This document shows, one piece after another, positions 24,851 through 34,371 of a stretch of 64,000 bases of DNA. Under the pieces are notes generated by a model that saw only the letters and a program-made list of their open reading frames with translations, was not told the DNA's origin and ran no database searches. This DNA is from JBJGXI01 sp045635475 (GTDB lineage Bacteria > Bacillota > Bacilli > Bacillales > Amphibacillaceae), in contig NZ_JBJGXI010000005.1 in assembly GCF_045635475.1 (NCBI RefSeq), positions 62,001-126,000 of the forward strand, given 5' to 3'. Position 1 is the stretch's first letter. Each line of letters opens with the position of its first letter. Both the position numbers and the translations under genes were made by a program.

Positions 24851-26590
24851 TTAAGCTATTTCGATATTTTTTGGAATTGTAAACGTGAAAGTCGTACCCT
24901 CATCTTGCTTACTTTGCACACTAATCAATCCATGATGTGCATCAATAATATTTTTTGCAATAGCCAGTCCTAGCCCCGTTCCGGATTTTCCATTTTTACG
25001 TTTTCGTGATTTATCAGCTTTATAAAAGCGCTCAAATACAAATGGTATATCTACTTGTGGTATACCAGTACCTGTATCTTTAACAGAAAACTGCACATGG
25101 TTATCAAAAGATTGAATAGAAACTAACACTTGTCCATTTTCATTCGTATGGTTTATTGCATTATCAATTAGATTGGTTAGTACTTGTTCAATCCGGTCTG
25201 GATCTATAACTAGATGTAGATCTTCTTCGAACGCTAACTGTAACTCGATATTTTTATCCTGGGCTAAACCTCGAAACTTCTTCATTATCCGATTCGTAAA
25301 CGGCTGAATGTCCACAGGTTGTAATTGTAATTGAATGTGTCCAGCTTTCATACGAGCCAAATCTAATAATTCATTTACTAATCTCCCAATTCTTAACGAC
25401 TCATCATGGATAATTTGTGCTAATTCATTTTTATCTTCCTTCGTTTCTGCAATATCATCCATGATTGCTTCACTATAACCTTGCAGCATCGATATCGGTG
25501 TGCGTAACTCATGAGAAACATTCGCGATAAAATCATCACGCATTTGATCCATTTGGCGCTCTTCGGTCATATCTCTGATCACTGCAACCGCACCACGCAC
25601 ACGTTTTTGATCATATAATGGCGTCATAATGACTACCCAGTTTCTACCTTGTATCGACACCTCTCTAGCCGTTTCCTGTTCGGTTAAAATTACTTCGTTA
25701 AACATTTCCTTCAATTCGTTCGGCAATACTTTCTCTTCAGAAGGTAATTGGTCATGTTCAAAGTAACAATCAGACAAAAACTTCTCTGCAGGTGGGTTAG
25801 TAACTAAGATATTAGCCTTTCTATTTAAGGTAATAACGCCGTCTGCCATTGAACTCAATATACTATACAACTGCTCTTTTTCTTGACTGAGCGCATTAAT
25901 GTTAAATTTTAATTGACGCCCCATTCGATTAAATGCCATCGCTAACTCGCCAATCTCATCATGCGTCAAAATGGGAACCTTCGTATTAAATTCCCCTCTA
26001 GCAAGTTCCATGGCGCCTTCTCTCATTTTTATAAGTGGCGAGGTAATTCTTGTCGATAAAAAGAAAGCGAAAACAGTAGTTAATACAATCGCGATCCCAG
26101 CACCAAGTAATATAATTTTCGTTGTCTGTTTCGTTGTTTCTTTCACTTCACTTAGCGATTGATAAACAAAAACAGCACCACTAGTGTTACCTAACGGTGC
26201 CTTTACTACCATTACTTCTTGGTTACTATTAGGCAATTGTTGCTCTAGTGGTGTTTCTAAATTTAATTTCATTAACCACTCTAATGAAATGTTTGGCAAT
26301 TGATTATTGGTTTTTTTGGAAACCCAATAGTCATTTTCGGAAAACGAGATTATGACACGACTAGACGGATCTTTAATTCTCTCTGTTACATCAAGCACTA
26401 ATGCACGATCATCATATTGCTCGATAATTTCTGTTACTTTCGCAGCTGTTTGCTGAAGCTCATTTTCCGCTTCATTTACATGAAAATTATCAAAGAACTC
26501 TAATAATAATACCGTTAAAATTGATAATACGAATGATACTAAAACTAAAAATGTTATCCATAGTTTTCCAACTACACTACGTAAAATCAT
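24851..26590 (-). CDS. resE: Redox two-component sensor histidine kinase ResE
   Basis: ResE phosphorylates ResD in response to oxygen limitation and nitric oxide. Domains in order: membrane helix about 8-28, extracellular sensor region, helix about 160-180, HAMP (185-237), PAS (about 240-345), HisKA with HELRTPISML (near 365) and HATPase with NLIDNAINHT, DTGTGIP and GLGLAIAK (to 575). Its ATG overlaps the resD stop by 4 nt. It is the last gene of the res operon; in B. subtilis sigX follows directly, while here a B12-uptake unit intervenes. Confidence 0.95.
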   Translation of the reverse strand: MILRSVVGKLWITFLVLVSFVLSILTVLLLEFFDNFHVNEAENELQQTAAKVTEIIEQYDDRALVLDVTERIKDPSSRVIISFSENDYWVSKKTNNQLPNISLEWLMKLNLETPLEQQLPNSNQEVMVVKAPLGNTSGAVFVYQSLSEVKETTKQTTKIILLGAGIAIVLTTVFAFFLSTRITSPLIKMREGAMELARGEFNTKVPILTHDEIGELAMAFNRMGRQLKFNINALSQEKEQLYSILSSMADGVITLNRKANILVTNPPAEKFLSDCYFEHDQLPSEEKVLPNELKEMFNEVILTEQETAREVSIQGRNWVVIMTPLYDQKRVRGAVAVIRDMTEERQMDQMRDDFIANVSHELRTPISMLQGYSEAIMDDIAETKEDKNELAQIIHDESLRIGRLVNELLDLARMKAGHIQLQLQPVDIQPFTNRIMKKFRGLAQDKNIELQLAFEEDLHLVIDPDRIEQVLTNLIDNAINHTNENGQVLVSIQSFDNHVQFSVKDTGTGIPQVDIPFVFERFYKADKSRKRKNGKSGTGLGLAIAKNIIDAHHGLISVQSKQDEGTTFTFTIPKNIEIA

Positions 26591-27309
26591 GACTCATCGG
26601 CTACTTCAAATTTGTAGCCTACACCCCAAACGGTAACAATCATTTTAGCAGCATCTGGAGAAATTTTATTTAGTTTTTCACGTAATCTTTTCACATGCGT
26701 ATCTACTGTGCGCAAGTCACCGAAAAATTCATACTTCCAAACTTCTTTTAAAAGCTGCTCCCTGGCATATACTTTGTCTGGAGCTTTCGCTAAAAAGTAT
26801 AACAACTCATATTCTTTCGGTGTAAGACTAACTTCTTTTCCATCCGCTAAGACGCGATGGGCATCTTGATCGATAGATAGGTGTGGAAACTCAATAATTT
26901 CCTTCGCAGAATTAGCACCTGGCGCAAAGCTTCCAGCCGTTGTTGACCGTCTTAATAGTGCTTTCACACGTAAAACAACTTCTCTCGGACTAAAAGGCTT
27001 TACGATATAATCATCTGTACCTACTTCAAAGCCTTGTACGCGGTGCGCTTCTTCGCCTTTTGCTGTAAGCATGATTACAGGTGTGTCCTGTTTATCTCTA
27101 ATTTCTTTACACACCTCAATACCATCTTTTCCAGGCATCATAATATCCAATAAAATTAGCGCATAATCATTTGTAAAAGCTAATTCAAGTGCTTCATCGC
27201 CATTTTCCGCTTCATCAACTTGATAATCTTCACGCTCTAAGTACATCCGAATTAATCTTCTTATTCTATCCTCATCATCGACAACTAATATTCGTGTTTT
27301 AGCTTCCAT
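26587..27309 (-). CDS. resD: Response regulator ResD
   Basis: An OmpR-type response regulator. The receiver domain (about 1-120) shows VVDDEDR, the phospho-acceptor LLDIMMPGKDG and the PFSPREVVLRV lysine region; the winged-helix DNA-binding domain (about 140-235) has LTPKEYELLYFLA and DTHVKRLREKL. It activates anaerobic respiration and cytochrome genes including the res operon in B. subtilis. Length 240 is standard. It overlaps resE and follows resC by 26 nt. Confidence 0.96.
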   Translation of the reverse strand: MEAKTRILVVDDEDRIRRLIRMYLEREDYQVDEAENGDEALELAFTNDYALILLDIMMPGKDGIEVCKEIRDKQDTPVIMLTAKGEEAHRVQGFEVGTDDYIVKPFSPREVVLRVKALLRRSTTAGSFAPGANSAKEIIEFPHLSIDQDAHRVLADGKEVSLTPKEYELLYFLAKAPDKVYAREQLLKEVWKYEFFGDLRTVDTHVKRLREKLNKISPDAAKMIVTVWGVGYKFEVADES

Positions 27310-27335
27310 TACGCCTGCCCCCTTAGCAATAACTG

Positions 27336-28529
27336 TTATGCATATGAGTGTAAACCTGCAAGGATTAGGTTTACGGCAACTAAATTAAACATAATTATAG
27401 CAAATCCACCTACAGCTAACCATGCGGATTTTTCTCCATGCCAACCTCTAGAAAGTCTTAAATGTAAGAATGCAGCATAGAAAAAGAACGTAATAAGTGC
27501 CCAAACTTCTTTTGGATCCCAACCCCAGAAACGATCCCACGCCTGTTGTGCCCAAATCATCGCAAATATTAGTCCACCTAATGTAAAGATTGGAAACCCG
27601 ATTGCAACGGCTCTATAAGAGATTTCATCCAGTAAATCTGGATTTGCTTTTTTCAGTAATGGTTGAATTGCAGCTGCAATTCGTTTTCTAAGAATTAAGC
27701 GTGCAAGAAGATAAATTGCTACTCCAGTTAATAACGCCCAAATTAATGTATTAAATTTCACTCCTGCATTTGCACCTTTAAACCAGCTCGGTGTTTCAAA
27801 AAGCGGCTGCATCGTGTCAGATACTAATGTACCAGACGATGGACCGGAAATCGGAGGAACTCTATACTCGACTGTGTCTACTTCTCCCTGTGTTTCACTT
27901 GGTATTTCAAATGATGCTTGATAATTCATTGCAGTAAATGTCGATGTAATCACGATATACCCTAGCACGGAAAATAAAGAATAAATAATTACTTCGAGCC
28001 ATGCGGTTTGTTTTGATTTTCTCGTTTGATCAATTTGTCTAATTAAATAAATTAACCCTGAAGCAAAGCTGACCGCAAGAATCGCTTCCCCAAGTGCCAC
28101 AGTAGTTACATGGATATGTAACCAATTACTCTTAAGCGAAGGTACCAAGGGTGATATTTCTTTTGGAAACATACTTGCATAAGCTATAACCAACAATGCA
28201 ATTGGCATCGTAAACAAACCAAGTATATTTAGTCGGTAAATTAAATAAAGGATAATAAAAGCAAAGACTAGCATCATCCCAAAAAAAGTTACAAATTCAA
28301 ACATATTACTTACAGGTGCATGATGACTAGCAATCCAACGTGTTATAAAATATCCTAGCTGTGAAAGAAAGCCTAAGATCGATAGTGAAATTGCAATTCT
28401 ACTTGAAAAAGTACGTGTAGTTTGCGCATCCTTATCACGTATTGTAGCGGCAAAAAATAATGTGGCTGTTAAATATAATACAAACGCTATAAACAGCAGG
28501 TTACTACTTAGTGAATATAAATCTCCCAT
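27336..28529 (-). CDS. resC: Cytochrome c biogenesis protein ResC (CcsB/CcsA type)
   Basis: This is the CcsA-like subunit of the system II haem delivery and cytochrome c synthase complex. It has about eight or nine membrane helices over 397 residues; the signature WAQQAWDRFWGWDPKEVWALITFF (WWD motif region) is near 325-350, and conserved histidines occur in the HLRLSRGWHG segment. It pairs with ResB in the membrane, where haem is attached to apocytochrome on the outer side. It lies between resB and resD in the operon. Confidence 0.94.
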   Translation of the reverse strand: MGDLYSLSSNLLFIAFVLYLTATLFFAATIRDKDAQTTRTFSSRIAISLSILGFLSQLGYFITRWIASHHAPVSNMFEFVTFFGMMLVFAFIILYLIYRLNILGLFTMPIALLVIAYASMFPKEISPLVPSLKSNWLHIHVTTVALGEAILAVSFASGLIYLIRQIDQTRKSKQTAWLEVIIYSLFSVLGYIVITSTFTAMNYQASFEIPSETQGEVDTVEYRVPPISGPSSGTLVSDTMQPLFETPSWFKGANAGVKFNTLIWALLTGVAIYLLARLILRKRIAAAIQPLLKKANPDLLDEISYRAVAIGFPIFTLGGLIFAMIWAQQAWDRFWGWDPKEVWALITFFFYAAFLHLRLSRGWHGEKSAWLAVGGFAIIMFNLVAVNLILAGLHSYA

Positions 28530-28572
28530 GTTTATCCTCCTTGTTCCTTATGCTTCGTATAAGCTAAGGAAA

Positions 28573-30201
28573 CTACCCCTCTTGTTCTTGATCATTAATG
28601 TTATTAATTGATGTATCTTTGATGATTTTTTCTACTTCAGTTTTCATTCCATACCAGTTTTTATTCGTATGAGCAGCAATCCATAACCCGTTATCTTTCG
28701 GATGCAGCCAAATGCGGCGATGATACCAATACAGCCCTTGTACAACACCAATCATAAATATAATACCACCTAACGCTATAATTGGAAGTGTATAGTCTTT
28801 CTTCAGTGTTAGACCAGTAACATCACGCACCTCAAAATTAGTAAGTCCTAATTTGTATTCGTTGTCGTCAGAGGCTGGAATGTTCTTCCCAATTCCTGCA
28901 AAGCTTATCTCTGGTTCAGTTTCATCTGGCGGATAAACAAAAAATACGAATGCTGGGTTTCTCGGGAAGTTTGATTGAGATCTAGGCTGCCCTTCATCTA
29001 GATAATAGTCAGGATAAAATTCTTCAAGCGTAACTCGAAAACCATTATCGAGTTGGTATTCTTGTTCAGGATTTACTAGATTGATGGTAAAATCCCCTAA
29101 AGACTCTTCTTCACTATCTTCTGTACGATGAATTTTAAAGCTCATTGAGCTGAATTCATTTAGTTGATAGCTTGATTGGTATAACCTTAAACCTTCGAAT
29201 TTCAACGGATGATTCACTCGTATACTAGCTTCTTTTACTTCCTCTAGCTCTGGTTCCTGACCAACAATTCCCTGTTGTGTATTTTTGTACAGAATCACAT
29301 CGGTTTGGAAATTACTTGGCACCTGTCCTTGAAGTTCTAATGCTTCTTTGTATCTCTCATCATTCTGATCATATACTTCTAACTTAAAATCTATATTTTC
29401 CACGTAATATTCTCGATCCGTTGCTGGGACTTCGACTGTTTCACCTTCTCGTACCCAAATCGATTGATCTATGTACATGAATGGTAAGAATCTCAAAGAA
29501 GCACCAATTAAGAAAATAATAAGTCCAATATGGTTAACATACGGTCCCCAGCGGGAAAAACGGTTTTTTTCTGCTAAAACATGTCCATTTTCTTCGGTGA
29601 TTTTGTAACGATGCTTTTTTAATCTTTCCATAACTTTTTGTTTGTCTTGTTCCGAAACTTCAGCAGTCTCACTAAACAATCGCTGACGTTTCAAAAAAGA
29701 TTCGTGTCTTTTTGGCTTTTGCATCTTTAGTGCTTTGTATAAAGGCACAAACCGGTCAATACTTGCAACTACGAGCGAGATACCAAGTAATGCTAGTAAT
29801 AGTATATACCACCATGATTGGTATAAATCATGAAAGCCTAATTGGTAGTAGATTTGTCCAAATATCCCGTACTGGTCTCGATAATGTTCAGCCGGAATTA
29901 CGTTCGTCGGAATATAAATTACTTGTGGAAAGATGGTCCCTAATGATGAAGCGACTAATACAATCACAATTAACCAAATGCCCACTTTTACAGATGAGAA
30001 AAAATTCCATACTTTATCAATAATCGATTTATTGTATGTTTGTGATCTTCTTGCGGATCCATCATACCGCATATTTAATAGTTTTGTTTTGCCTTCGACC
30101 TCTTTTTCATCATTGCTGTTTAACGGTTTTCCACACGAACCACAAAGAATTGTACCCTCTGGGTTAACGTGACCGCAAGCTTCACACACAATTTTCTTCA
30201 T
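28573..30201 (-). CDS. resB: Cytochrome c biogenesis protein ResB
   Basis: The CcsB-like partner of ResC (542 residues). The N-terminus carries a small zinc ribbon, CEACGH at residues 6-11 and CGSCGK near 20-25, then a membrane helix near 75-95, two more near 130-150 and 215-235, a large extracellular domain, and a final helix near 480-500. The zinc ribbon is found in some Bacillus ResB proteins. It is followed by resC, with resA upstream, which together make the haem-ligation machinery. Confidence 0.94.
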   Translation of the reverse strand: MKKIVCEACGHVNPEGTILCGSCGKPLNSNDEKEVEGKTKLLNMRYDGSARRSQTYNKSIIDKVWNFFSSVKVGIWLIVIVLVASSLGTIFPQVIYIPTNVIPAEHYRDQYGIFGQIYYQLGFHDLYQSWWYILLLALLGISLVVASIDRFVPLYKALKMQKPKRHESFLKRQRLFSETAEVSEQDKQKVMERLKKHRYKITEENGHVLAEKNRFSRWGPYVNHIGLIIFLIGASLRFLPFMYIDQSIWVREGETVEVPATDREYYVENIDFKLEVYDQNDERYKEALELQGQVPSNFQTDVILYKNTQQGIVGQEPELEEVKEASIRVNHPLKFEGLRLYQSSYQLNEFSSMSFKIHRTEDSEEESLGDFTINLVNPEQEYQLDNGFRVTLEEFYPDYYLDEGQPRSQSNFPRNPAFVFFVYPPDETEPEISFAGIGKNIPASDDNEYKLGLTNFEVRDVTGLTLKKDYTLPIIALGGIIFMIGVVQGLYWYHRRIWLHPKDNGLWIAAHTNKNWYGMKTEVEKIIKDTSINNINDQEQEG

Positions 30202-30228
30202 ATTTACCCCTCATTATTGCCCTTGACA

Positions 30229-30804
30229 TTATCCTTGTGGCACGATTTGATCTAAGTTTTCTTGTAAATGATCGAGTGTTAATCCTCCTGTAATCATCTC
30301 GACTACTTCCCCATGTTCATCAATGAATAACGTGGCAGGTAATCGATTAACATTATATCGGCGCATTACTTCTCCGGTTTTGTCATGAAAAACAGGGAAT
30401 GTTAGTTCATATCTATCTACAAAGCGGTCAATTACTAATTCCGTAGCATCTACACTAACTGCAAGAATTTCGATCCCTTTTTCTTTATATTCTGGATAAA
30501 GATTTTCCATGAAAGGCATTTCTTGCTCACATGGCTTGCAATAAGTAGCCCAGAAATTGAGCATAACACCTTGACCTTCTAGTTCTGATAAACGAATCGT
30601 TTCCTCATCGTCTCCATTCGTAGTCATAAGCTGAAAATTCGGCGCTTGGTCGCCAACTTCTATAACTGTTTTATCCTTCATCCAATTAGATATAAGCGCA
30701 AACGCTAATGCACCAACAAGTACAAGCAAAATCACAGTTCGAAAAAACAACCGTTTTCTTCTTTTCTTAACTTTGCTCGTTTGCGCCTCTGTCATTCTAT
30801 CCAA
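30229..30804 (-). CDS. resA: Extracytoplasmic thiol-disulfide oxidoreductase ResA
   Basis: ResA keeps the haem-binding cysteines of apocytochrome c reduced. A basic stretch (KVKKRRKR) and a membrane anchor (about 20-40) lead to a thioredoxin-fold domain with the active site WATYCKPCEQEMPF (CKPC). The usual B. subtilis motif is CEPC; the change is conservative. Start is uncertain: the frame opens at GTG 30813, too close to the AAGGGG site; TTG at 30804 has suitable spacing; ATG at 30795 is also possible. It is the first gene of the res set after rluB. Confidence 0.92.
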   Translation of the reverse strand: MDRMTEAQTSKVKKRRKRLFFRTVILLVLVGALAFALISNWMKDKTVIEVGDQAPNFQLMTTNGDDEETIRLSELEGQGVMLNFWATYCKPCEQEMPFMENLYPEYKEKGIEILAVSVDATELVIDRFVDRYELTFPVFHDKTGEVMRRYNVNRLPATLFIDEHGEVVEMITGGLTLDHLQENLDQIVPQG

Positions 30805-30869
30805 CTTGAACACCCCTTATCCGATTGTACCATTAAAAGCAAGCTTGATATTCGAACAATATTTGAACT

Positions 30870-31610
30870 TTATTTGACAATTTTATTAGTAAGAGCTCGT
30901 AACTGGTTCACTTCTTTAGGAGTCAACTCACGTGAGTCACCTGCATTTAGTCCTTCAAGTGAAATCGGACCGTACTGTTCGCGCTTCAGCTTATCAACTG
31001 GAAAACCAATCGCCTCCATCATTCGTCTTATTTGACGATTTTTCCCTTCATGCAAAGTAAGTTCAACAATCGCCGTACGCTTTTTGCTGTCTGCAGACAT
31101 AAGTTTTGCAGAAGCGGCCTTTAATTGTTCACCTTCAGCCTTTACACCTTTAACCAATTGAAACAAATCTTGCTTTGTAGGTATACCTTTTACTTTTGCA
31201 ACATACAATTTATCTATTTCATACTTCGGATGCATTAGCAGGTTAGCAAATTCACCATCGTTCGTCAGTAAGATGATACCTGACGTATCATAATCCAATC
31301 TGCCAATCGGAAAAATTCGCTCTTTAACAAATGGCAACAGATCGGTAACAACTTTTCTTCCTTTGTCATCCTTCACACTAGAAATAACCCCTCTAGGCTT
31401 GTACAGCAAGTAGTAAACCGGCTGCTCTTTTTCTAAAGGCACACCATTAACTTCTATTTTATCGGTTTGTATTACCTTCGTTCCTAATGTGGTTATAACT
31501 TGTCCATTAACTTTTACTTTACCAGCTTCGATTAATTGCTCCGCTTTTCTTCTTGATGTTACACCACTTTGTGCAATTACTTTTTGTAATCTTTCTTGTG
31601 TGTTTTTCAT
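30870..31610 (-). CDS. rluB: 23S rRNA pseudouridine synthase RluB
   Basis: RluB converts U2605 (E. coli numbering) of 23S rRNA to pseudouridine. An N-terminal S4 RNA-binding domain (about 3-50, RLQKVIAQSGVTSRRKAEQLI) precedes the synthase domain with the catalytic GRLDYDTSGIILLTNDGE (aspartate near residue 103) and KNRQIRRM. Length 246 is normal. The ATG at 31610 follows a GGTGAT site; the frame extends to 31622. It precedes resA as in B. subtilis. Its promoter region abuts the left end of repeat element B. Confidence 0.94.
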   Translation of the reverse strand: MKNTQERLQKVIAQSGVTSRRKAEQLIEAGKVKVNGQVITTLGTKVIQTDKIEVNGVPLEKEQPVYYLLYKPRGVISSVKDDKGRKVVTDLLPFVKERIFPIGRLDYDTSGIILLTNDGEFANLLMHPKYEIDKLYVAKVKGIPTKQDLFQLVKGVKAEGEQLKAASAKLMSADSKKRTAIVELTLHEGKNRQIRRMMEAIGFPVDKLKREQYGPISLEGLNAGDSRELTPKEVNQLRALTNKIVK

Positions 31611-31642
31611 TTTTATCACCATAACTTATATTTTTATTTTTT

Positions 31643-32050
31643 GGTTCTTTACTTAAAGGTTGTTGCTTTTTAGTTCATAGTTGAAGTAAACTCCGTCGTA
31701 ACGTAGTGCTCGTGATTTCCGCTCCGGGCAGTCGCTTTCCGCGGGCACGGCTTCAGCTAACTCAGAAGCAAATGTTTTCGGTGGGACGAGTAATCGCAGT
31801 CCCATAGTGCGCTTCTGAGTGGATCTTCAGCTCGCGCTATTCCCGCTGGAGTCGACTGCCCGGAGCTCCAATCACCCGACGCAAATGAGAAATCCCGTTA
31901 GCAGCGGAGGAAATCCACTTCGACTCCTGCGGGACTAGCGGCGTAAGTGAGACCCCACAGAACGCAGTTCGATGAGGCTCACTAGCCCCCCTAAGGTGCG
32001 CGAAGTGGATTTCCGGAGCGGGTTAACCACTCTCCAAGTTACGACGCATT
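31643..32050. repeat. Structured intergenic element, copy B
   Basis: The left arm starts GGTTCTTTACTTAAAGG and runs through TTGTTGCTTTTTAG to CGTCGTAAC (31694-31702); GTTACGACG closes at 32038-32046. Helices: CTCCGGGCAGTCG (31722-31734) / CGACTGCCCGGAG (31853-31865); CTCAGAAGC (31761-31769) / GCTTCTGAG (31811-31819); GGAAATCCACTTCG (31909-31922) / CGAAGTGGATTTCC (32001-32014), all perfect. Compared with copy A it lacks about 45 nt near 31937 and has a poorly kept outer right arm. No coding frame; it lies between spmB and rluB. Confidence 0.85.
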
Positions 32051-32106
32051 CTAGTTATTTCCCGCCAGAATCACAACAGTCTTATTTTTATTCTACACGT
32101 ATTTAT

Positions 32107-32146
32107 TTGTAAACATAACAAGAGCGTTAACAGTCAATGTTAACGC
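32107..32146 (-). terminator. Terminator after spmB
   Basis: Perfect 8-bp stem GCGTTAAC (32124-32131) / GTTAACGC (32139-32146) with a modest T-rich tail on the minus strand. Confidence 0.7.
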
Positions 32147-32151
32147 CTAGT

Positions 32152-32682
32152 TTATAGAAACACAATCGATACAACGACGATTGATGCTATTATACCAATA
32201 AAATCAGCTACCAGTCCAACTTTTAAAGCATCCCCCATTCTTCTAATACCGACAGCACCAAAATAAACAGTAATAATATATAAGGTTGTGTCCGTACTCC
32301 CTTGCATTGTAGAAGCCAATCGACCGATAAAACTATCTGGTCCGTACGTGCTAATTAACTCTGTCATCATACTCAGCGCGGCTGTTCCTGAGATTGGCCG
32401 CACAATCGCCAATGGGACAATTTCTGACGGAATGCCGACAGCGGAAAGTGCTGGGGAGATAAAATCTATTGCTGCATCTAGCGCACCTGATCCTCTTAGA
32501 ATAGCAATCGACACCATCATACCTAACAAAAAAGGAAGAAGAGAAACTGCCATTTTCACTCCTTCTTTTCCTCCTTCTACGAAAATCTCATACGTTGCAA
32601 GCCGCTTCCAAGTTGCTGTAACAAGTACTAATAAAATAATACACGGGATTAGCCATGTACTAATTGTCGTAATTAGACTCAT
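32152..32682 (-). CDS. spmB: Spore maturation protein SpmB
   Basis: SpmB, with SpmA, is needed for full dehydration of the spore core. The 176-residue membrane protein has four or five helices with the nucleoside-recognition (Gate) domain pattern (SLLPFLLGMMVSIAILRGSG and RPISGTAALSMMTE). It overlaps spmA by 4 nt and closes the dacB-spmA-spmB operon, transcribed in the mother cell in B. subtilis. Confidence 0.95.
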   Translation of the reverse strand: MSLITTISTWLIPCIILLVLVTATWKRLATYEIFVEGGKEGVKMAVSLLPFLLGMMVSIAILRGSGALDAAIDFISPALSAVGIPSEIVPLAIVRPISGTAALSMMTELISTYGPDSFIGRLASTMQGSTDTTLYIITVYFGAVGIRRMGDALKVGLVADFIGIIASIVVVSIVFL

Positions 32683-33269
32683 TGTTTATTTTTCCGCACC
32701 CTTCTATAATAGAATAGCCGATCGACTATAATCGCAGAAATTGAAGTGATGATTGTTGCGATCAGGGTTGTACCAACAATCTCAGTAGGGGCCGCAGAGT
32801 CATATTGCATACGAATCGCAATCACTGTCGATGGTACGATCGTTAAACTAGAGGTATTAATGACTAAAAAGGTAATCATTGACCTTGACGCATGATCGGA
32901 CCCACTCAACCGCTTCATTTCCTCCATGGCCTTAATTCCCATTGGTGTTGCGGCATTTCCTAATCCGAATAAGTTTGCTGTAAAGTTAGAAAGTATATAG
33001 CCCATTGCCGGATCGTCTTTTGGTATTTCAGGGAATAACCTCGTCACAACTGGACGAAAAAGCCTGGCTAGCATGCGTAATAACCCAGCATGCTCAGCCA
33101 CACGCATCAAACCTAACCAAAATACAAGAACACTAATTAAGCCTATGGATAAGGTAACCGCATCATCAGCACTTTCAAATAAAGCTCTATTTACCTCATC
33201 CATTGTTCCATTAAACATCGCATAGACGATGCCAATGATAGCCATCGAAGCCCAAATGATGTTTACCAT
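32679..33269 (-). CDS. spmA: Spore maturation protein SpmA
   Basis: The partner of SpmB, also of the nucleoside-recognition (Gate) family. It is 196 residues with several helices and a conserved NFTANLFGLGNAATPMGIKAMEEM segment near 105-130. It begins 1 nt after dacB ends and overlaps spmB, so the three products are made together. Its biochemical activity is unknown; mutants in B. subtilis form spores with higher core water. Confidence 0.95.
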   Translation of the reverse strand: MVNIIWASMAIIGIVYAMFNGTMDEVNRALFESADDAVTLSIGLISVLVFWLGLMRVAEHAGLLRMLARLFRPVVTRLFPEIPKDDPAMGYILSNFTANLFGLGNAATPMGIKAMEEMKRLSGSDHASRSMITFLVINTSSLTIVPSTVIAIRMQYDSAAPTEIVGTTLIATIITSISAIIVDRLFYYRRVRKNKQ

Positions 33270-33270
33270 A

Positions 33271-34371
33271 TTACAAAACCCCTGTTAAGCGGTGGAACAT
33301 TGTTAATACAGATTGTAGGAAATGCGGTTCTTCTCTCTCATCTGAATAAATCGCTGTTTCAGCTACTATATTCCCGTCTAACTTGTACAATTTTTTCCCA
33401 ATTACATCTCCATCTTTTTCTTCAAGTGCTTCTGGACTAATGTACGTTGAGACTTCCATTTTATATAGTTCATCTTCTGCAAGCGGTATGGATAGATTTT
33501 CTCGTACAAAGCCATTAATGAATACTTCCGAATTGTTTATGTTATACGTTTCTTTACCTTTTTCCTCTATTTTTTCCATGTCAAATTGTTCAAATCCCCA
33601 ATCAAACAACCGCATATGGTCGTTCCAATCATCTGGTCCATCAATCGTGACGACAATTAACTGCATGCCATCTTTTTCTGCAGTTGTAACGAGTGATCGT
33701 CCAGCCGCTTTGGTATAGCCTGTTTTACCACCTGTACAATACTCATAATACTGTGTTAATAATCTGTTTTTATTTCCCCAAGCATATTCTCGTGTTTCCG
33801 CTTTATGAGATTTAGCTCCAGTCACTTCTTTAAAAACGTCATTCTCCATTGCATAGCGCATTAATAACGCCATGTCGTAAGCGGTTGAGTAATGCGTGTC
33901 GGAATCCAATCCATGCGGATTATCAAAGTGACTACTTGTCATACCGAGCCACGCTGCTTTTTCATTCATCAAATGCACAAAGCCTTCCACGCTACCACCA
34001 ACATGTTCTGCTATAGCTACTGCAGCATCATTGCCGGACCGAAGCATAAGACCATATACGAGATCTTCCAGTTTCATTTTCTCTCCCTCTTCTAAATAAA
34101 CCGAAGAGCCCTCCGTGTAGACAGAGCGATGGCTAATTGTAGCATCGGTGTCCAGCTTACCTGATTCTATAGCTATAATTGCTGTCATTATTTTTGTTAT
34201 ACTCGCAATTAAATTTGGGTCATTGGCTGCTTTTTCAAATAACACTCGACCAGTAGATTGTTCCATTAGTATCGCATTTCTAGCTGATACGTTCGGTTTC
34301 GCATCTACTTTTATTGGAAGTGCAAACAATAGCAAATTTATACTGCATACTATTAATATTACGTGCTTCAA
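33271..34371 (-). CDS. dacB: Sporulation D-alanyl-D-alanine carboxypeptidase DacB
   Basis: DacB trims peptide cross-links in spore cortex peptidoglycan. The signal peptide covers about residues 1-24; active-site motifs are SxxK in ASITKIM (near 55), SGN in LRSGNDA (near 112) and KTG in TGGKTGYT (near 213). A C-terminal PBP5-type beta domain and an amphipathic end for membrane attachment follow. The frame opens at 34407, but a GGGAGG site 8 nt ahead of a TTG at 34371 gives a clean signal peptide (MKHVILIVCS), so I start there (367 residues). It is first in dacB-spmA-spmB. Confidence 0.93.
   Translation of the reverse strand: MKHVILIVCSINLLLFALPIKVDAKPNVSARNAILMEQSTGRVLFEKAANDPNLIASITKIMTAIIAIESGKLDTDATISHRSVYTEGSSVYLEEGEKMKLEDLVYGLMLRSGNDAAVAIAEHVGGSVEGFVHLMNEKAAWLGMTSSHFDNPHGLDSDTHYSTAYDMALLMRYAMENDVFKEVTGAKSHKAETREYAWGNKNRLLTQYYEYCTGGKTGYTKAAGRSLVTTAEKDGMQLIVVTIDGPDDWNDHMRLFDWGFEQFDMEKIEEKGKETYNINNSEVFINGFVRENLSIPLAEDELYKMEVSTYISPEALEEKDGDVIGKKLYKLDGNIVAETAIYSDEREEPHFLQSVLTMFHRLTGVL

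Noticed and set aside
33383..33718. 111-codon frame on the plus strand
   Set aside because: It is antisense to the well-identified dacB gene and shows only reversed codon pattern.
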